IMG/VR virus record: IMGVR_UViG_3300018080_000454
Span: 1 to 29,889 of that record
Direction: 5' to 3' (one strand)
DNA from: a virus
Length of the DNA: 29,889 bases
The notes under the pieces were generated by a model. The model had not been told where the DNA came from, ran no database searches, and saw nothing but the letters and a program-made list of their open reading frames with translations. Position 1 is the stretch's first letter, and each line of letters begins with the position of its first letter. The position numbers and the translations under genes are program-made. Shown here piece after piece: positions 13,451 to 21,489 of the stretch.

Positions 13451-13459
13451 ATTATACCC
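13451..13459 (-). promoter_or_regulatory. candidate promoter element GGGTATAAT for the minus-strand operon
   Basis: On the minus strand TATAAT occupies 13456-13451 within GGGTATAAT. A transcript would start near 13444 and give a leader of about 33 nt to ATG 13411. It stands back to back with the plus-strand element at 13564, in a 179-bp divergent intergenic region. No -35 is evident. Confidence 0.5.
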
Positions 13460-13563
13460 AATAGTGGGTGATGTGTTCTAAAATAAAAACAAAAAAAATT
13501 CAACATTTGTTAGATTTTGCACTCTCTATCTTTGTAGGGGTTATGTTAATATCGGACCTTATT

Positions 13564-13572
13564 GTGTATAAT
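13564..13572 (+). promoter_or_regulatory. candidate promoter element GTGTATAAT with very strong ribosome-binding site
   Basis: GTGTATAAT lies 6 bp before GGAGGTGATC (13578-13587), a full match to the anti-Shine-Dalgarno region. The GTG start follows at 13591. The leader must be very short. TTGACA is absent at the -35 position. The region 13412-13590 otherwise holds only AT-rich DNA. Confidence 0.6.
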
Positions 13573-13590
13573 TGCGCGGAGGTGATCAAA

Positions 13591-13758
13591 GTGAGTGAAA
13601 AAAGAATCAAGGTTGACTGTCGTTTGACAACAAAAGGTGATGCTTCTGTTGACAGGAAAATCATTGAAGACCTTGCTGTTGAAGACCCGGATATGGCCAT
13701 GGGCGAGTGCATTATCAAAAAGTTTGTTAAGAAAGATGATAGTACAGATGACAGTTAG
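13591..13758 (+). CDS. small hypothetical protein, first gene of the packaging operon
   Basis: The frame is open upstream to 13468, but GTG 13591 is the evident start: GGAGGTGATC ends 3 bp before it and a promoter element sits further upstream. The product has 55 residues (MSEKRIKVDCRLTTKGDASVD... ) with a charged, acidic end (KKDDSTDDS). It is not recognised. As the first gene behind the strongest ribosome-binding site of the window it is likely made in high amounts. The next gene starts within its 3' end. Confidence 0.65.
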   Translation: MSEKRIKVDCRLTTKGDASVDRKIIEDLAVEDPDMAMGECIIKKFVKKDDSTDDS

Positions 13759-14299
13759 TGATGAATTATTAAATAAGGCTTATCCGATTATAGATAAATT
13801 GGCTAAATCCAGAAGCGCCAATGGTGCTTTTGCATATTACGAAAAAACAGACGTTTATCAAGAAATCTGGGCCTTGTGTTTAGAGGCTATGGATAGATAC
13901 AATCCAGACATTGGTCCGATTGAAAATTATCTCGTTAGACATGTTACCAACAGGATGAAAAATTTGAAAAGAGACAAATATTTTCGTCCAGGATGTGATG
14001 TTTCTACTTCTGGATTAGCAAAGACGAGGATGAACTTAGTTAATGCTTTATCTTTGGGGATTTGTGAAACTGCGAATCAGGGTACGCTGTTGGGGTCTAG
14101 CGTTGTCAATGTAGACCCGGTTGAGCACATGTTGTGTTGGGAAACATTGTTTTATATAAGAGAAAGACTACCACAAGATTTGATTGGTCCTTTCGATGCT
14201 TTAGTTGAAAACAATAAGGTTAGGAGCGCTGTCGTTTCTGATATTCGACACAATATAGCGGAAATTTTGGCCGAAAGAGATGAAGATGCAAAAACCTAA
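13748..14299 (+). CDS. sigma-70-like protein (region 2 homology)
   Basis: The product has about 183 residues. Residues 35-77 (DVYQEIWALCLEAMDRYNPDIGP... ENYLVRHVTNRMKNLKRDKYF) match the layout of sigma factor region 2: the acidic DVxQEx core-binding start, the RYNP-x-x-GP turn and a basic helix that would read the -10 element. A C-terminal helical part (LPQDLIGPFDALVENNKVRS...) could be a reduced region 4. It probably directs RNA polymerase to phage promoters, as T4 gp55 does. It precedes the packaging and head genes, which carry -10-only promoter elements. Start choice: ATG 13748 overlaps the previous stop; ATG 13736 is possible. Confidence 0.65.
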   Translation: MTVSDELLNKAYPIIDKLAKSRSANGAFAYYEKTDVYQEIWALCLEAMDRYNPDIGPIENYLVRHVTNRMKNLKRDKYFRPGCDVSTSGLAKTRMNLVNALSLGICETANQGTLLGSSVVNVDPVEHMLCWETLFYIRERLPQDLIGPFDALVENNKVRSAVVSDIRHNIAEILAERDEDAKT

Positions 14300-15188
14300 G
14301 TATCAGAAATTATCAAAAAACAAGAAGGCATGCACAATTTTGTCAGAGTGTGTTGAGCAGGGATTTTCAGATAAACAAATACAGCAAAGACTAATCCAGG
14401 AATGTGGATATAAATGGGCAGTAGAGACGATTAGTAGACATAGGAGGTCCATGAAGACTTCCGATGAGTTGACAGATGCTGATAAATATGATGTTTCCGT
14501 CCTGACAATGCCACCTCCAGGTTTGTCCGAACATGAGAAAATGCAATGGTTCGTTGATCAATTTAAAAAAACCAATATGTTTGTGACCATAAAGAGACAG
14601 TTTGAGCCAGACGAAGTATGTGTGTATCTTGATAATTTTGGATCATTGTGTTGTCAGTTTGAAGATATAGTTGTTAGTGAATTTATGCAAATTGATGATT
14701 TTTTGAAACATAGAATTTTAATAGACAGACAACTGATTTTAGCAAGAACTATTGGCAGGGAGGTTGCTGCACTGAATGAGTGGTTTGCAAAAAATCCACC
14801 ACAAGAGGGTGAAGACAAGGATACTATTAGATCTCGATTGGCCCAACAAAGACAGGTGAATGATAAATACAAGGAATTGAAGGGTGTGCAGGATCGTTAC
14901 GATGCATTGGTGAAGGAGCGACAAAAAATTCATACCAGTCTAGCTGCTACCAGAAAAGACAGATTGGATGAATTGAGAGGTGGCAAAGAAACATTTCTTG
15001 ATTTGGTTGCTCAACTACAGCATTCGCAAGAGGAAAGGACAAGGCAGGGACATTTGGCTGAGTTGACTAAACTGGCTTCAGAAGATGTAAAGAAAGAATT
15101 TAGGAAGCCAATAGAATTCCCTGATGGAAGTGTTGATCCCATTATTATGGATAGTGATACAGATTTTGGAGAAGAACCAGATGAATAA
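14280..15188 (+). CDS. putative small terminase subunit or terminase-associated protein
   Basis: The product has 302 residues, starting at ATG 14280 (or 14286) inside the end of the sigma-like gene. Residues about 17-55 (ACTILSECVEQGFSDKQIQQRL... WAVETISRHRRSM) form a helix-turn-helix, as in small terminases. Residues about 125-250 are long helices with coiled-coil character (ALNEWF..., DKYKELKGVQDRYDALVKERQKI), suited to a ring oligomer. The tail is acidic. TerS proteins are too divergent to assign by sight. Position is only moderate support, because four genes separate it from TerL. Confidence 0.5.
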   Translation: MKMQKPKYQKLSKNKKACTILSECVEQGFSDKQIQQRLIQECGYKWAVETISRHRRSMKTSDELTDADKYDVSVLTMPPPGLSEHEKMQWFVDQFKKTNMFVTIKRQFEPDEVCVYLDNFGSLCCQFEDIVVSEFMQIDDFLKHRILIDRQLILARTIGREVAALNEWFAKNPPQEGEDKDTIRSRLAQQRQVNDKYKELKGVQDRYDALVKERQKIHTSLAATRKDRLDELRGGKETFLDLVAQLQHSQEERTRQGHLAELTKLASEDVKKEFRKPIEFPDGSVDPIIMDSDTDFGEEPDE

Positions 15189-16266
15189 GTGTGCATTATT
15201 TATACCAAGACCTGGGGATAACTACAACATGATATGTCGTGGTTATGTTATGGCCTTGAGAGCTATGGGGTGGAGAGTGTATGTCGAAGATCCAAAAACA
15301 AAGCTTGGGTGTCGGTCTATAATAGAAAAACATGGTATTTCTTTTATATTCACTCATTCTAGGTATGGTGTTAGACAATTGCCCATCGACATTATAAACA
15401 AAAACGATGTTACCGTGTTTGTTGATGTTCTCCCTCTGAATGATGATGAACTAACAATAGATGGGGCTTATGAGATGGCTCACTCAGATGAGCCAGATGT
15501 TCTTAATCAGGTAAATTCTTTGGTTCTTCACACAAAGATAGAAAAACATTTGTGGGATTCTTATTTCAAAACATGGTTGGAGAATTACGACATTGTTCAC
15601 CTTCCTGCTGCTGCAGACATAATGAATGCACTACCTGATACATGTAGTCCAATGGTTGATATGGCAATGATAGCAAATTTTGCCAACAAACAGGGTGTTA
15701 TGAAGTATGTAATAGAGCCCCTGTGTAGGCGTATAGACCTGTTGGGATATTCATATGCTGGATTTGGGGATGAGATTTGGGCAAGAGCAGGGTTGTCTTA
15801 TCAGGGCCATATGTTGTTGTGTGGGAATAATTTTGCCAATATTTATGCAAATGCTGCAGTATGCCCTAATGTACACACAGAACAACAGGTTAAGTTAAAT
15901 GCCCTGATAAATGAAAGATCTTTTATGATATCGTTGTGTGGTGGGATTCAAATTTCTGACAATCCGCTTACTGGACGCTATTTGTCGGATAGTAGTGAAT
16001 TTGCTTCGAGTATAACAGATTATATCAACAAAGTTATCAAAAGTATTGAATGTCAACATGATCGTTTCGACAGAATTAGGGTTGGCGTAAAACATGTTGC
16101 AAACAATCATACGTATTTTAATAGATTGAGAGATTTGTTTGATGTTGCTGCTTTTACAGGACTATGCGATGAAATTGAGAAGTTTGGGAACAGAAAAGCA
16201 TTTAGTCATTGTGCTGAAATGGATGCAAAAATTAATCTAGAGACACAAGGAGCTACTCATGGGTAA
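15181..16266 (+). CDS. CgeB-like family glycosyltransferase
   Basis: The product has 361 residues; ATG 15181 overlaps the previous stop (ATGAATAA). The N-terminus (CALFIPRPGDNYNMICRGYVMALRAMGWRVYVED) is the first beta-alpha unit of a GT-B fold with a glycine-poor loop. Near residues 250-300, NALINERSFMISLCGGIQISDNP followed by DSSEFASSITDYI matches the nucleotide-sugar binding region of CgeB-type family 1 glycosyltransferases (RxFE...cGg...D...). Together with the dehydratase two genes on, it could put a GDP-mannose-derived sugar on a virion protein, on DNA or on the host envelope. The acceptor is unknown. Confidence 0.65.
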   Translation: MNKCALFIPRPGDNYNMICRGYVMALRAMGWRVYVEDPKTKLGCRSIIEKHGISFIFTHSRYGVRQLPIDIINKNDVTVFVDVLPLNDDELTIDGAYEMAHSDEPDVLNQVNSLVLHTKIEKHLWDSYFKTWLENYDIVHLPAAADIMNALPDTCSPMVDMAMIANFANKQGVMKYVIEPLCRRIDLLGYSYAGFGDEIWARAGLSYQGHMLLCGNNFANIYANAAVCPNVHTEQQVKLNALINERSFMISLCGGIQISDNPLTGRYLSDSSEFASSITDYINKVIKSIECQHDRFDRIRVGVKHVANNHTYFNRLRDLFDVAAFTGLCDEIEKFGNRKAFSHCAEMDAKINLETQGATHG

Positions 16267-16522
16267 GAAGTCAAAGCAACGCAGTATTGCGAGAAGAATA
16301 TCTGGAGTAACTATGCCCATAAGAAGGAAGCGAATAAAATGGAATAGGAACTGGAAGTGTTTGTGTGGCAGTAATCGAAAATATAAGAATTGCTGTATGA
16401 AAGATCTAGATACCCTAAGTTCGTCCGATGGTAATATGGTTGTTCGGGATGTTCCTGAAGATGTTCATGAATTGGTAAATCTAATAAAAGAACAGCAAGA
16501 GAATGAAGAGGAGACAAAATAA
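16259..16522 (+). CDS. SEC-C motif mini-protein
   Basis: The product has 87 residues, basic at the N-terminus (MGKKSKQRSIARRISG...) and acidic at the C-terminus. At about residues 38-50 it reads CLCGSNRKYKNCC, a textbook SEC-C zinc-binding motif (CxCGSGxKYKxCC), as found at the end of SecA. The motif mediates binding to SecB, ribosome or other partners. The start overlaps the glycosyltransferase stop by 8 bp and has AAGGAG upstream; the stop overlaps the next start as TAATG. It is likely a small adaptor or nucleic-acid-binding protein. The partner is unknown. Confidence 0.75.
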   Translation: MGKKSKQRSIARRISGVTMPIRRKRIKWNRNWKCLCGSNRKYKNCCMKDLDTLSSSDGNMVVRDVPEDVHELVNLIKEQQENEEETK

Positions 16523-17535
16523 TGGATAAAAAGGCATTAGTTACTGGTGTGACAGGACAAGATGGTAGTTATTTGGCCGAATCACTTCTCGCAAAGGGAT
16601 ATAAGGTATATGGTCTAATTAGAAGATCTTCCACGGACACAACCGAACGAACAAGGGGGTTTATTCACCACCCACATTTTGAGTTTATAGAGGGGGATAT
16701 TACTGACGCATCGTGTATGAGTAGAATAGTTTCTGGGATTAAGTTTGATGAAATATACAATCTAGCAGCGATGAGTCACGTCGGCACTTCGTTTGATCAA
16801 CCAATGACCACATGCAGTATTGATGCAATTGGTCCCCTCAATATACTTGAAGCAATTAGGCAATTTTCTCCAAAGACGAAATATTATCAGGCAAGTACAT
16901 CTGAATTGTTTGGAGACACGTTGGATGCACCCCAATCCGAAAGTACCGCATTTAATCCTAATTCGCCGTATGCTGTTGCTAAATTGTATGCACATCATCT
17001 TGTAGCCCTTTATCGTCGTGCATATAATATTTTTGCTTGTGCTGGAATATTGTTCAATCATGAAAGTGAACGTCGCGGAGAAACTTTTGTGACGAGGAAG
17101 ATAACGAAATACGTAGCTATGTTGCAAAGATGGATGGATGTGAATGATGGGTTTCCAAAAGTCGATGTTGATGTATTTCCGCTAGCGTTGGGGAATATTG
17201 AAGCAAAGAGGGATTGGTCTCATGCTATTGATATGGTAGAAGGAATGTGGATGATGTTGCAGCATGAAAGTCCAGATGATTATGTGTTGGGTTCTGGAGA
17301 AACCCATTCGGTAAAAGATTTTCTAGAATTGGCTTTCGGCACTATAGGATTATCTTATAAAGATTATGTTGTTGTTGATCCAAAATTCTATCGTCCAGCA
17401 GATGTAAATTTGTTGCATGCAGATCCATCAAAAGCAAAAACTGTTTTGGGGTGGAATCCCACTATAAGTTTTGGCGAAATGATTGATATGATGGTTCAAA
17501 ATGATTATAGGATTGAGTCAGAATGCCGCGTTTAA
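16522..17535 (+). CDS. gmd: GDP-mannose 4,6-dehydratase
   Basis: The product has 337 residues, the usual length for the family. The NADP-binding glycine motif is GVTGQDGSYL (residues 9-18). Catalytic residues are in YQASTSELFG (Thr126, Glu128) and SPYAVAKLYAHH (Tyr150, Lys154). The family signatures LFNHESERRGETFVTRKIT and LGNIEAKRDWSHA are intact. It converts GDP-mannose to GDP-4-keto-6-deoxymannose, precursor of GDP-fucose, GDP-rhamnose or GDP-perosamine. No reductase or epimerase that would finish such a sugar is seen in the window, so host enzymes or genes outside must complete it. Its neighbours are a glycosyltransferase and the terminase. Confidence 0.95.
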   Translation: MDKKALVTGVTGQDGSYLAESLLAKGYKVYGLIRRSSTDTTERTRGFIHHPHFEFIEGDITDASCMSRIVSGIKFDEIYNLAAMSHVGTSFDQPMTTCSIDAIGPLNILEAIRQFSPKTKYYQASTSELFGDTLDAPQSESTAFNPNSPYAVAKLYAHHLVALYRRAYNIFACAGILFNHESERRGETFVTRKITKYVAMLQRWMDVNDGFPKVDVDVFPLALGNIEAKRDWSHAIDMVEGMWMMLQHESPDDYVLGSGETHSVKDFLELAFGTIGLSYKDYVVVDPKFYRPADVNLLHADPSKAKTVLGWNPTISFGEMIDMMVQNDYRIESECRV

Positions 17536-18059
17536 TTTTACCAAGTTATACTGTTATCAGGGATACTAGAGAACAACCGGGCCATGGTTGGACGTTTACT
17601 GCTCATTCTCCAGATCATCGTTCTCCAAGGTGTGATGGAACCCTTACAAATACTTTAGAGACCGGAGATTATAGTTTATTGGGGTATACAGACATCCTTG
17701 CGGTCGAGCGAAAATTTGCATTTTCTGAGTTATGGGGGAATTACAGCAAAGCAAAAAGACCGGCATTTGAGAAAGAAATGGAAAGAATGTCGGAGATGAA
17801 ACACGCATACATTATAATTGAGTCGTTGTTTACTCCAGACATTTTAGAATTATCTCCACCTCAATTTTCAAAGGGTGTCCCAGGCAAGTCTATGGTTAGA
17901 TGGTTGATGTCTTTGTCTGCCAAATATGGGGTTAAAATTATTCCGGCAGGTGCCTGTGGTAAAAAAATAGCTCAAATGATTTTTGAGGAAGTTGTTCGAG
18001 TTGAAAAAGATAGGTGGATTGCTCAAAAAAGACGAGGGGGAGATATAATTGGCGGATAA
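17523..18059 (+). CDS. ERCC4-type nuclease
   Basis: The product has 178 residues; its start lies within the last codons of gmd. RDTREQPG (residues 13-20), LETGDYSLLGY (45-55) and VERKFAFSELWG (61-72) form the ERCC4/XPF nuclease core (GD...ERKxxxD). A later HAYIIIE strand fits the same fold. In the ERK motif the usual Asp is not at +4: Ser68 is there, with Glu69 next, so the metal site may be altered. No helix-hairpin-helix tail is present. Such nucleases cut branched DNA. Directly next to TerL it may clear replication forks or junctions during packaging. It overlaps TerL by 11 bp. Confidence 0.8.
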   Translation: MPRLILPSYTVIRDTREQPGHGWTFTAHSPDHRSPRCDGTLTNTLETGDYSLLGYTDILAVERKFAFSELWGNYSKAKRPAFEKEMERMSEMKHAYIIIESLFTPDILELSPPQFSKGVPGKSMVRWLMSLSAKYGVKIIPAGACGKKIAQMIFEEVVRVEKDRWIAQKRRGGDIIGG

Positions 18060-21000
18060 GGTAACACTTCAAGAACTGATGCATGGTGATCAGGGCGAAT
18101 ATGGATATCTATTTCCATTTAGAAAAAGAGTCCCAACGATAAAGGATCATATATTTACCAATTTGAAGCAATCTACTCGTCCTTTAGATCATGTTGTTGT
18201 TGATCATATGCTAAATATTGATTATATTGGGTGGACGGCCAAAGTTATTCTTGGATTAGATTTGTTTCCAATCCAGATAGCAACACTGCAGACTATGTGG
18301 AATACTCCATTCCCGATGCTGATTGCCTGTCGCGGCGGCAGTAAGTCGTTTATGTTGGCGGTATATTCTGTCCTGAGGGCTCTGCTTGATCCAGGGACCA
18401 AGATAGTCATTGTTGGTGCTGGGTTAAGACAAGCACGACTGGTTTTTAATTACATAGATACCATTTGGAACAATTCTCCGGTATTAAGGAGTATTGTCGG
18501 TGGTGGGAAAAAAGCTGGACCAAGACAAAGTGTTGATCTATGTTACTTCAAAATAGGTGATTCAATTGTGTACGCTCTGCCTTTGGGCGATGGGTGTGTG
18601 TCTGGAGACACACTAACACTTTACAATGATTGTTTCGGAACAATATCTGATGATCAAGATTTTGGCCAAACCGAGAAAACCATTGTTGATCGAGATAGAG
18701 AAATATGGGGTAATGGCAAATTTAGAACCAGCGATGAATCATACTGTAATGGAAGAACTCTGACTAAAAAAATTGTTACAAGTAAGGGTTTCGAGATAGA
18801 GGGAACACATAATCATAAGATTAAGGTTCTGCGAGACGCAAAAGTACGATGGATAAGATTTGACGAAATGGTTATAGGGGATAGGGTGTTAATCGACCGT
18901 TCTATTAGGTGGCACAGTGGTTCGACAGATGTGACAATAGATGAGGGATACGCTCTTGGATTACTTGTTGGTGATGGGTGTTTTACATATTCAGATCGCC
19001 TTTCTTTCGCTACTGCCGATAAGGAATTGCTATCTGCCATGGAATGTATTGGAAAATTTGTTAAAGTAGACAGATCAGCCAAGTCTTATGAATATTATTG
19101 TTATGGCGGGAAAAAATCAAAACAGCAATTTATGGATAAGTTTGGGGTTAACCCAGTTTTGTCGTACAATAAAACTATTCCATCCACAATAATGCAATCC
19201 AGCAGAGAAGTTATGTCTGGTTTTATTCGCGGATTGTTTGACAGTGATGGTGGAGTGCAGATTGTTCGCCCAAACACAACTTCAATTGGAGGACAGATTC
19301 GCCTTACCAACACTAGCAAAAAATTACTTCAACAAGTTCAATTTATTTTACTGCATTATGGGATTATTTCGTCAATCAAAAAAAAGAAGGGCAATGAAAA
19401 ATCTCGTCACCAATGTTATGATTTGAGCATTTGTGGAAAAAATATCAAATTATTTGCAGACTATATAGGTTTTGGTCTAAAAAGAAAACAAGATATTCTT
19501 GATCAGATTATTAATGAGAAAAAAGCATACAAAGACCGTGATGATGTTGTTCCAGGAATTAATGGGTTTATGTCAAACATAGCTAAAGAATACAAGCACG
19601 GTCTAGTGGGGAAAGAGCGATTAGCGTTTAATACGATGATGTGCCGTATCCGCAATGGCAAGCAAAGCCGTTCACAGGCCATAAGATTCCTAGAAGTGTT
19701 TAAAAATGTTGATGATGAACGATTAACCATAATACAAAATTTGGTTGATGACGATATTTATTATGACGATATTATGGAAATTTGTGACGATGAATGCGTA
19801 ACATTTGATGTTCATGTTCCAGACAACCACGAATATTGTGCAGGGGGCTATTACAGCCACAATACAAAAATTCGTGGCTTCAGGGCTAATGTCGTCATTG
19901 CAGACGAATTTGCGTCGATTCCTGAAGACATATTTGATGTTGTTGTTCGTGGTTTCGCTGCTACTGCAAAAACCCCAGTAGAAGAAGCCAAAAAGATTGC
20001 GTTCAACAAAACATTATCAGATATGGATATTCCCAAAGACATAAAGAAAAAATTGCTGACAGACGACGGGAAAATGCATGGTAACCAGATAGTATATTCT
20101 GGTACTGCATATTATGCTTTTAACCATTTTGCGCTGAAATATCAGATGTGGTTGGATATCATAAGTAGTAAGGGAGATCCAGATCGTGTTGCACAAATTT
20201 TTGGTGGAGAAAATTTGGTACCAGATGAGTTCAATTACAAGGATTATTCAGTTATTCGTATTCCACACACCCACTTACCTGCTGGTCTTTTGGACGCTAG
20301 ACAGTTAGCTCATGCCAAGGCTACGCTACCCAAGAATATTTATCTTATGGAGTATGGTGCTGTTTTCGTAAAAGATTCGGATGGATTTTATCCACGAAGT
20401 TTAATAGAGGGGTGTACGGTTGGTCCAAATAGACCAATAGATACACCAGATGGTCAAGTTACATTTACTCCTTTGATGAGAGGCCAATCCGGTAGGAAGT
20501 ATGTTATGGGAATTGATCCTGCTGCAGAAAAGGATAATTTGGCGGTAGTAATCATAGAGGTTTGGAAAAATCATTATAGGATAGTTCATTGTTGGGCCGT
20601 CAACAAAAAGGAGTTCATAAGACGTAAGAAATTGGGGTTTATCACCGATGACGATTATTATGCTTATTGTTGTTCTAGAATACGTGAAATAGTAAGAATT
20701 TTTAACCCAATAAGAATAGAGATGGATAGTCAGGGTGGTGGCTATGCCGTTTCCGAAATGTTAAGAAACAAAAAATTACTAAATATTCCAGATGGTGATT
20801 TCCCGATTTATGAGGTTATTGATTTTGATAATCCAAAAGATACTGATGGAGAAACAGACGGAAGACACATATTACATTTGGTTCAACAAAGTAGTGAATA
20901 TAACCAAAACGCGAATATAGCATTACATAAAAGTCTTGAGACTAGAACCCTATTATTTCCAGCATTTGATAGTGTAAAAATGTTTTCATCACTTCAAGCA

Positions 21001-21417
21001 GAAAAATCTGAAGGGATAATCGTAGATACATATGAAGAGAATGTTTTTAATATTGAAGAATTGAAAAACGAATTATGTACTATACAGATGAGCGAGACCA
21101 CCACTGGAAGAGAAAGATTTGATACACCTACTGTAATTCAGCCAGGGGCAGTTGAAGGCAGGACACGAAAGGGTAGGCTCAAGAAGGATAGATATACAGC
21201 ACTAATGTTAGCCCACAAATTTATTTACGATACAGAAGTAACTCCGAATTATGATATTGATTATGAGGATGTGGCCGGAAACGTTGAAAAACGATCAAAA
21301 CCCGGTGAAGATAAGGCATTGTATCGTGGTCCTGGTGTTGGAAGAATGAGAAACAGCAGTGGTGCCAGGGAGGGAAATTTATTTGGTGCATTAAAACGTG
21401 GAGAAAAATTTAGATAA
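18049..21417 (+). CDS. terL: terminase large subunit, interrupted by an intein
   Basis: The precursor has 1122 residues; after removal of a 423-residue intein (residues 183-605) the mature protein has 699. ATPase: a variant Walker A CRGGSKS (94-100) and Walker B VVIADE (Asp619, Glu620 in precursor). Nuclease: YVMGIDPAAEKD with Asp823, IEMDSQGGG with Asp893 and KDRYTALMLAH with Asp1047, the acidic triad of the RNase H-like domain. It drives ATP-dependent DNA packaging into the prohead and cuts the concatemer. The start is TTG 18049, with AGGGGGAGA upstream, overlapping the nuclease gene. The next gene, portal, is its docking partner and has its own promoter. Confidence 0.93.
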   Translation: MADKVTLQELMHGDQGEYGYLFPFRKRVPTIKDHIFTNLKQSTRPLDHVVVDHMLNIDYIGWTAKVILGLDLFPIQIATLQTMWNTPFPMLIACRGGSKSFMLAVYSVLRALLDPGTKIVIVGAGLRQARLVFNYIDTIWNNSPVLRSIVGGGKKAGPRQSVDLCYFKIGDSIVYALPLGDGCVSGDTLTLYNDCFGTISDDQDFGQTEKTIVDRDREIWGNGKFRTSDESYCNGRTLTKKIVTSKGFEIEGTHNHKIKVLRDAKVRWIRFDEMVIGDRVLIDRSIRWHSGSTDVTIDEGYALGLLVGDGCFTYSDRLSFATADKELLSAMECIGKFVKVDRSAKSYEYYCYGGKKSKQQFMDKFGVNPVLSYNKTIPSTIMQSSREVMSGFIRGLFDSDGGVQIVRPNTTSIGGQIRLTNTSKKLLQQVQFILLHYGIISSIKKKKGNEKSRHQCYDLSICGKNIKLFADYIGFGLKRKQDILDQIINEKKAYKDRDDVVPGINGFMSNIAKEYKHGLVGKERLAFNTMMCRIRNGKQSRSQAIRFLEVFKNVDDERLTIIQNLVDDDIYYDDIMEICDDECVTFDVHVPDNHEYCAGGYYSHNTKIRGFRANVVIADEFASIPEDIFDVVVRGFAATAKTPVEEAKKIAFNKTLSDMDIPKDIKKKLLTDDGKMHGNQIVYSGTAYYAFNHFALKYQMWLDIISSKGDPDRVAQIFGGENLVPDEFNYKDYSVIRIPHTHLPAGLLDARQLAHAKATLPKNIYLMEYGAVFVKDSDGFYPRSLIEGCTVGPNRPIDTPDGQVTFTPLMRGQSGRKYVMGIDPAAEKDNLAVVIIEVWKNHYRIVHCWAVNKKEFIRRKKLGFITDDDYYAYCCSRIREIVRIFNPIRIEMDSQGGGYAVSEMLRNKKLLNIPDGDFPIYEVIDFDNPKDTDGETDGRHILHLVQQSSEYNQNANIALHKSLETRTLLFPAFDSVKMFSSLQAEKSEGIIVDTYEENVFNIEELKNELCTIQMSETTTGRERFDTPTVIQPGAVEGRTRKGRLKKDRYTALMLAHKFIYDTEVTPNYDIDYEDVAGNVEKRSKPGEDKALYRGPGVGRMRNSSGAREGNLFGALKRGEKFR
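18595..19863 (+). mobile_element. intein with LAGLIDADG homing endonuclease inside terL
   Basis: The element encodes 423 residues. Splicing blocks: A starts CVSGDT with Cys1; B is EGTHNHKI with Thr71 and His74 (intein numbering); F is CVTFDVHVPDNHEYC; G ends YYSHN, followed by Thr as the +1 residue. The endonuclease has both dodecapeptide motifs, ALGLLVGDG (120-128) and GFIRGLFDSDGG (209-220), so it looks active. The insertion lies between LPLGDG and TKIRGFRA, just ahead of Walker B, a highly conserved part of terminases, as expected for a homing element. Splicing should restore a continuous ATPase domain. Confidence 0.93.
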
Positions 21418-21437
21418 TTATTTGTCTGTGACGAGTT

Positions 21438-21446
21438 GTGTATAAT
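21438..21446 (+). promoter_or_regulatory. candidate promoter element GTGTATAAT before portal gene
   Basis: GTGTATAAT lies in the 72-bp gap between terL and the portal gene. The predicted transcript start (about 21453) leaves a leader of roughly 37 nt that contains the GGGGGA ribosome-binding site. No -35 hexamer is seen at the right distance. Confidence 0.6.
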
Positions 21447-21489
21447 CAATTGGACTACAATCGTATTGTGATTTGAATGTGGGGGAAAT

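Noticed and set aside
13468-13590. Upstream extension of the small gene before the sigma-like gene, with a membrane-like N-terminus
   Set aside because: It would read through a promoter element, and the perfect GGAGGTGATC site would be internal. GTG 13591 is far better supported.
15124-15180. Longer glycosyltransferase start at 15124
   Set aside because: The extra 19 residues are frame-shifted sequence of the upstream gene. ATG 15181 overlaps the stop as elsewhere and is followed by a proper first beta strand.
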